A DNA stretch of 9,823 nt, from the NCBI GenBank assembly GCA_019421315.1, contig JAHZFN010000317.1, forward strand, positions 2,814-12,636. The letters run 5' to 3'. Origin of the DNA: Peptococcaceae bacterium (GTDB taxonomy: Bacteria; Bacillota; Dehalobacteriia; UBA4068; UBA4997). Within the stretch, counting starts at the first letter, position 1, and every line of letters starts with the position of its first letter. Below, in pieces: positions 6,339 through 9,823 of the stretch. Both the position numbers and the translations under genes were made by a program. The notes below the pieces were generated by a model, which saw only the letters and a list, made by a program, of their open reading frames with translations, was not told where the DNA came from and did no database searches.

Positions 6339-6360
6339 TGAAATATTGCTGAAATATTGC
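6339..6360. repeat. Tandem 11-bp direct repeats upstream of mobA promoter
   Basis: TGAAATATTGC occurs twice without a gap (6339-6349 and 6350-6360). A related copy, GGAAATATCGC, lies at 6326-6336. The period is close to one helical turn and the array ends about 10 bp before the proposed mobA -35, a position suited to binding of an activator or repressor in a row. The regulator is unknown. Confidence 0.45.
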
Positions 6361-6369
6361 TTTTAAGCG

Positions 6370-6398
6370 TTTATTTGTCGGCAGAGCTTTGCTATAAT
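6370..6398 (+). promoter_or_regulatory. mobA promoter (extended -10)
   Basis: TATAAT (6393-6398) is preceded by TGC (6390-6392), giving a perfect extended -10. The -35 position at 17-bp spacing (6370-6375) reads TTTATT, a weak match. Transcription would start near 6405, followed by an AGGGAG ribosome-binding site at 6428-6433. Confidence 0.65.
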
Positions 6399-6441
6399 GT
6401 TATCATAAGCACGCAGCAATCAAAAACAGGGAGATTTTGCC

Positions 6442-7122
6442 ATGGACAAAAACGCAGACAATCAAAAATACAACGCAACGGCTTTGATTTTGGCAGGCGG
6501 CAAAAGCAGCCGCTTCGGCAAGGATAAAGCCCTCATGAAATACGACAACCAAAGCGTTGTGGCAAGGCTGGCGGCAGAATGCGCCAAGGTTTGCAGCGAG
6601 GTGCTGATCATCAGCGACACAGGGCAAAAATTCAACCTGCCCAACGCCAAGGAAATCAAGGATAATTACCGAAACTGCGGTCCTTTGGGCGGCTTGCAGG
6701 CGGGATTGGCGGCGGCAAAAAACGAAATCTGCCTGTTGATGGCTTGCGATATGCCCCTTTTGACAGCGCCCCTGATGGAATGTTTTCTTTCTGCCGCTTT
6801 GGCGGCAAAATGCCAAATTGCCATAGCAAAATGCGGCGATGATGTTGAGCCGATGTTCGGTGTATACACCAAAAGCCTGCTGCCGAAAGCGGAAGAAAAT
6901 CTGGCGGCAGGCAGACGCAGTCTGCTCAGCTTAACCAAAAACACCGACAGCCGCTTCTTCGGCGAAGAGGTTTGGCAAAAAGCCGCCGACGGCAAAGATG
7001 TTTTTTTCAACGTCAACTATCAAAGGGATTACGAAAATTTGCTGAAAGGCAAAAACAGCCACAGTCGGCAAACCGAACGCAAGGATTTCTACAAAAGCTT
7101 TATGGGAAAGCAAAATAATTGA
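6442..7122 (+). CDS. mobA: Molybdenum cofactor guanylyltransferase
   Basis: MobA joins GMP from GTP to Mo-molybdopterin, giving the guanine dinucleotide cofactor used by DMSO-reductase-family enzymes such as formate dehydrogenases. The 226-residue protein has the nucleotidyltransferase A-fold signature LAGGKSSRFGKDKAL (17-31), GPLGGLQAGL (80-89), the metal-binding DMPL (103-106), EPMFGVY (136-142) and an NVN motif (190-192) equivalent to the C-terminal NxN of the family. Residues after about 202 form a basic tail that most MobA proteins lack. The ATG at 6442 has an AGGGAG site eight nucleotides upstream. It is the only plus-strand gene here and stands alone, with no other moa/moe/mod gene beside it, so it appears independently controlled from the divergent region. 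A related NTP-transferase such as MocA cannot be fully excluded, but the motif set favours MobA. Confidence 0.88.
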   Translation: MDKNADNQKYNATALILAGGKSSRFGKDKALMKYDNQSVVARLAAECAKVCSEVLIISDTGQKFNLPNAKEIKDNYRNCGPLGGLQAGLAAAKNEICLLMACDMPLLTAPLMECFLSAALAAKCQIAIAKCGDDVEPMFGVYTKSLLPKAEENLAAGRRSLLSLTKNTDSRFFGEEVWQKAADGKDVFFNVNYQRDYENLLKGKNSHSRQTERKDFYKSFMGKQNN

Positions 7123-7214
7123 CAACCGGCGGAAATTTCCGACAAGACAGATTAGGCAAAATGAAATACACCCGTTTTCCGTCGAACAAACGTAATAAGC
7201 AAAACAACAAAAGC

Positions 7215-7244
7215 AGGCGGCTGCCGTGAAAACGGCAGCCGCCT
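7215..7244. terminator. Bidirectional terminator between mobA and the S41 gene
   Basis: AGGCGGCTGCCG (7215-7226) and CGGCAGCCGCCT (7233-7244) form a perfect 12-bp GC-rich stem with a 6-nt loop. On the minus strand it lies about 22 nt after the S41 stop and is followed by GCTTTTGTTGTTTT. On the plus strand it lies about 92 nt after mobA and is followed by TTAATTT, a weaker tail. It serves both convergent units, most clearly the minus one. Confidence 0.85.
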
Positions 7245-7266
7245 TAATTTAGCTTAGTTATTTTTA

Positions 7267-8427
7267 TTATTGGCTCATCATACCCTGCAATTCCTCAATC
7301 GCTTTTTGCAACTGAGGATCCTTCGCAGGCTCCATTAAATGGGACGCATAAACGTCCGTTCCCTCCGGCTGAGGATATTCAATGGCAGGCGTAATGCCGA
7401 TTTTATGCACCTCATGACCGCCCGCCGTCAAATAACGGGAAGAAGTGTAGCGCAAGCCGGCGCCGCTGTCCAAAGGAATAATATTCTGAACAATGCCCTT
7501 ACCGAAGCTCAGCGTTCCCAACGTTGTGCCAACTTGGTTATCCTGCAAAGCGCCCAGTAAAATTTCCGAAGCGGAGGCGGTGTTTTCGTTTTGCAGAACA
7601 ATCAGAGGAATGTCATGCTTATCCTCCTCGCCGTAATAGCTGTAAGTGCCTTCCGTTGTTACCATATACATCAGGTTGGTGTTTTTCTCTGTGAACCAGT
7701 CGGCAATTTTCAAAGCGGACGTTATCTCACCGCCGCCGTTATCCCGCAAATCCAAAACAAGAGCTTTCATGCCTTGTTTTTGCAAAGCTTCATATTGGGA
7801 AATAAACTGGTCGCCCGTCAGCATATTAAAACTGCTGATTTTAATCAGACCGATACCTTCGTAACCCTCCAGCATTTTGGAATCAACCGTCGGGTACTGC
7901 ACATCCTCAACCTTGATGCTGAAGTGCATTTCACCCTCGCCGGGTCGGTTGATGAGAACATCAAAAACAGAGCCGACTTCCGCCGATTTGAATTTGCCGC
8001 TGACATACTCCGTGGTTTCAGCGGTAACGTCTTCGCCGTTCACCTGCAAAATTTCATCACCCGGCTGTAAACCCGCCTCGTAAGCGGGACCGCCCTTCAT
8101 GGCTGACAAGACAGTAACTCTGCCGTTTTCCTCGTTTTCGTAAATATAAACACCGATACCGACATAGCTGCCCTCAATGCTTTCCAGCAAATCGCCGTAA
8201 TCGTCTTTGGGATAATAGACTGCATAATTGTCGTGATACTCGTCAATCAAAGAGTCGATTTCCGCAATGGATTTATCGGCGACGGCAACAGCGTCAACGG
8301 TGCCGTTTGCCTGCGGCAGGCTTGGTTCGGCTCCGCACCCCGCAAGACACAGAGCAAAAAGACAAACCGCCGCCCCGAGCAATAGCTTTTTTATTCTGTT
8401 TTTATCTGTAAATTTCTTAATTTTCAT
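7267..8427 (-). CDS. S41 (CtpA/Prc-type) C-terminal processing protease, lipoprotein
   Basis: A 386-residue serine protease of the carboxyl-terminal processing family, which cuts envelope proteins near their C-termini. The N-terminus is a lipoprotein signal: a basic start, a hydrophobic run and the lipobox LAGC with Cys at residue 31, so it should be anchored outside the cytoplasmic membrane. A PDZ domain follows (about 85-170, with GGPAYEAGLQPGDEILQVNG). The protease core has LRDNGGG (227-233) and the catalytic Ser285 in NENTASASEILLGAL; Lys310 and Gln314 lie in SFGKGIVQ, the expected 25 and 4 residues apart. It is a short member with no C-terminal peptidoglycan-binding domain. The ATG at 8427 is chosen; a GTG codon directly before it (8430) is an alternative, and the site GGGGTG is weak either way. 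It lies 48 nt after the M23 gene, a pairing often found behind ftsEX; together they suggest a cell-wall remodelling unit. Confidence 0.93.
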   Translation of the reverse strand: MKIKKFTDKNRIKKLLLGAAVCLFALCLAGCGAEPSLPQANGTVDAVAVADKSIAEIDSLIDEYHDNYAVYYPKDDYGDLLESIEGSYVGIGVYIYENEENGRVTVLSAMKGGPAYEAGLQPGDEILQVNGEDVTAETTEYVSGKFKSAEVGSVFDVLINRPGEGEMHFSIKVEDVQYPTVDSKMLEGYEGIGLIKISSFNMLTGDQFISQYEALQKQGMKALVLDLRDNGGGEITSALKIADWFTEKNTNLMYMVTTEGTYSYYGEEDKHDIPLIVLQNENTASASEILLGALQDNQVGTTLGTLSFGKGIVQNIIPLDSGAGLRYTSSRYLTAGGHEVHKIGITPAIEYPQPEGTDVYASHLMEPAKDPQLQKAIEELQGMMSQ

Positions 8428-8475
8428 CACCCCGATAATAAACCCTATGGCTATAATCAGGAATTTATGCCTGTT

Positions 8476-9717
8476 CTATTTGACATAACCCCAAGGACTC
8501 ACGCAGCTGCCGCCGACACGCACTTCAAAATGCAGATGGTTACCTGTGGAGGCACCCGTACTGCCAACGTAACCGACGGTTTGACCGCGGCTGACGCTTT
8601 GACCTGCACTGACACCCAGACGGCTCATATGTCCGTACAACGTAACCACATTATTGCCGTGGTCGATGATAACGCAGTTGCCGTAAGAACCGTAGTATCT
8701 TGCCAAAATTACAGTGCCGCTGTCCGCAGCATAAATAGATGTGCCGCCGGGAGCGGAAATATCAATGCCTGTATGCATTTTGTAAACGTGCTTTGTGGGG
8801 TGCATACGCATTCCGTAAGGACTGGTGATTGTTCTGTAACCTGAGGGCAAAGGCCAGCCGTAGCTGCCGGTACCCGTTTGGTAGCCGCCCGAACTGCTGC
8901 CGCTACTGCCCGAACTGCCGCTGTTAGCCTGCTGTTGGGCACGTTTTGCGGCTTCTGCCTTTTGTTTGGCAATCAGGCTGTTGATTTCGGAGGTCAAAGC
9001 CTTGGAGTCGGCAAGCATTGCATCATATTCGTCTTCCGCCTGAGCTTTTTCTTCCTTGGCATTAGCAAGGAGCGAATATTTTTCGGACTGAGCGGATTCC
9101 AGCTCTGCCACAGCCGTTTCCTTGGCTGCCTGCAAAGCCTCCATGTCGGCTTTCTGCTGTTCCTGCTCGGCTTTTTTCTCTTCTATTTTGGCAATACTGT
9201 CATTGATTGTGTCAATCATGTTGTTGTCATATTCCAGAATTTTTTCCATGTAGTAGGAACGAGTAATGAAATCCTCCATGCTGGTGGACTGCAAAATTAC
9301 ATCCAAAAGCGAAACACTGCCGTTTATGTAGTTTTCACGCAGGCGGTTGCTGTATGCGTCAACCTGAGTGTTCAGATTATCCTGTTCCTGCTGAAGTTCG
9401 TTTTCAGTTTGCTCCAGCTCAGCCTTTGCCTGCGCCAAAGAAGCGTTTACAGATTCCAGCTGATCTTTGGCAGCACGCAGGTTGGCGTTTACCCATTCCA
9501 GCTGCGACTGATATTCGGAAACCGATGCTCTGGCGTTGCGGATTTCCTGCTCTTTGGATTTCAAATCCTGCTTAATTTGCTTCTGCTTTGCCTGATATGA
9601 CGAAAGAGTGCTGGCTTCCGCCTGCAAAGGCTCGGCATAAACAAGACCCAAGGAAAGAACAAAAGCCAAAGCTGTCATAATCACGCAGCTTTTTAAAAAT
9701 TTGGTGTTTTTAAACAT
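8476..9717 (-). CDS. Secreted coiled-coil M23 peptidase (EnvC/CwlO-like murein hydrolase)
   Basis: A 413-residue exported protein. A signal peptide spans about 1-28 (hydrophobic SCVIMTALAFVLSLGLVYA). Two long coiled coils (about 39-133 and 168-263) rich in Q, E, K and A surround a short conserved break (NYINGSVSLLDVILQS, 129-144). A Gly/Ser linker (266-286) leads to a LytM/M23 metallopeptidase domain (288-410). All zinc and catalytic residues are present: H315 and D319 (HTGID), H363 (LYGHMS), and H394/H396 (HLHFEV), so it should be an active endopeptidase, unlike E. coli EnvC with its degenerate site. The architecture is that of FtsEX-controlled hydrolases; ftsEX would be expected beyond the right edge, which is inference. 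ATG 9717 is chosen, with a TTG at 9723 possible; both are oddly far from a strong AAGGAGGA site. It is followed by the S41 protease gene after 48 nt. Confidence 0.92.
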   Translation of the reverse strand: MFKNTKFLKSCVIMTALAFVLSLGLVYAEPLQAEASTLSSYQAKQKQIKQDLKSKEQEIRNARASVSEYQSQLEWVNANLRAAKDQLESVNASLAQAKAELEQTENELQQEQDNLNTQVDAYSNRLRENYINGSVSLLDVILQSTSMEDFITRSYYMEKILEYDNNMIDTINDSIAKIEEKKAEQEQQKADMEALQAAKETAVAELESAQSEKYSLLANAKEEKAQAEDEYDAMLADSKALTSEINSLIAKQKAEAAKRAQQQANSGSSGSSGSSSGGYQTGTGSYGWPLPSGYRTITSPYGMRMHPTKHVYKMHTGIDISAPGGTSIYAADSGTVILARYYGSYGNCVIIDHGNNVVTLYGHMSRLGVSAGQSVSRGQTVGYVGSTGASTGNHLHFEVRVGGSCVSPWGYVK

Positions 9718-9724
9718 AAGCAAT

Positions 9725-9748
9725 AACCTAAAAAAGGTTGTCCTCCTT
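9725..9748 (-). promoter_or_regulatory. Distant Shine-Dalgarno with hairpin spacer before the M23 gene
   Basis: The only good ribosome-binding site, AAGGAGGA (9741-9748), is 18 nt from the TTG and 24 nt from the ATG. The spacer contains a perfect 5-bp hairpin, AACCT (9725-9729) with AGGTT (9735-9739), around five A/U bases. If folded, it leaves about nine effective nucleotides between the site and the ATG. The frame meets a TAA right at the site, and no other start codon lies between. Confidence 0.5.
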
Positions 9749-9823
9749 TATTTTTAAAATTTTTTTAACTATACAAAATCAATTAATTTATTTATAAAAA
9801 TATAAAAATATAAAATCTATATC
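9749..9823. other. A+T-rich region upstream of the M23 gene
   Basis: The last 75 bp are almost pure A+T. A minus-strand TATAGT about 9767-9772 could be a -10, but no good -35 stands at the right distance. No end of an upstream gene is visible within the window, so whether the M23 gene has its own promoter or is read from further upstream is open. Confidence 0.3.

Larger units (their letters stand above)
6055..6441. other. Divergent intergenic region yqhQ / mobA
   Basis: This 387-bp gap carries, from left to right, the structured yqhQ leader, the minus-strand yqhQ promoter (6207-6235), an inverted repeat over its -35 (6226-6254), 11-bp repeats (6326-6360), and the plus-strand mobA promoter and ribosome-binding site. 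The stretch 6255-6325 is A+T-rich with nothing clear in it. Confidence 0.6.

Noticed and set aside
8878..9600. 240-codon plus-strand frame opposite the M23 gene, looking like a membrane protein
   Set aside because: Its Leu/Phe-rich character comes from reading the complement of Gln/Lys/Glu-rich coiled-coil codons; the opposite strand has an unmistakable M23 gene.

Overview
This window looks like a chromosomal housekeeping region of a low-to-middle GC member of the Bacillota (Firmicutes). The evidence is strong purine-rich Shine-Dalgarno sites, sigma-A type promoters, a YqhQ (DUF1385) gene beside prfA and prmC, and a PPDK start very similar to clostridial-type enzymes. The S41 lipoprotein and several protein details would fit the Negativicutes (an Acidaminococcaceae-like anaerobe), but that placement is a guess from general resemblance. 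Coding regions are moderately GC-rich and the gaps are strongly A+T-rich. I see no mobile element, CRISPR array, tRNA, rRNA or phage gene.

Layout, left to right. 1-679 is the start of pyruvate phosphate dikinase on the minus strand, running off the left edge, with its own promoter and a leader able to form a stem. 680-1268 is a long gap holding palindromes and a terminator. 1269-6054 is a minus-strand cluster read in the order yqhQ (membrane protein), prfA (RF1), prmC (RF1/RF2 glutamine methyltransferase), sua5 (threonylcarbamoyl-AMP synthase) and a small S4 RNA-binding protein. It is headed by a near-consensus promoter about 6207-6235 and closed by a hairpin at 1177-1221. 6442-7122 is the only plus-strand gene, mobA (molybdenum cofactor guanylyltransferase), divergent from yqhQ with an extended -10 promoter. 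It converges on the next pair, and the two sides share a perfect 12-bp terminator stem at 7215-7244. 7267-9717 is a minus-strand pair: a secreted coiled-coil M23 peptidase followed by an S41/CtpA-type lipoprotein protease. In related genomes this pair usually sits downstream of ftsE-ftsX, which would lie beyond the right edge.

How the genes work together. The prfA/prmC/sua5/S4 block is a translation-fidelity group: RF1 reads stop codons, PrmC methylates its GGQ glutamine, and Sua5 starts t6A synthesis on tRNAs that read ANN codons. The M23-S41 pair is an envelope module in which the protease plausibly controls the hydrolase or other division factors. I do not see a convincing undescribed system. 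The items worth a second look are structured leaders, an unusual spacer between the ribosome-binding site and start codon of the M23 gene, short phased repeats at promoters, a start-less peptide frame between prfA and prmC, and residue changes in the PrmC/RF1/Sua5 motifs.
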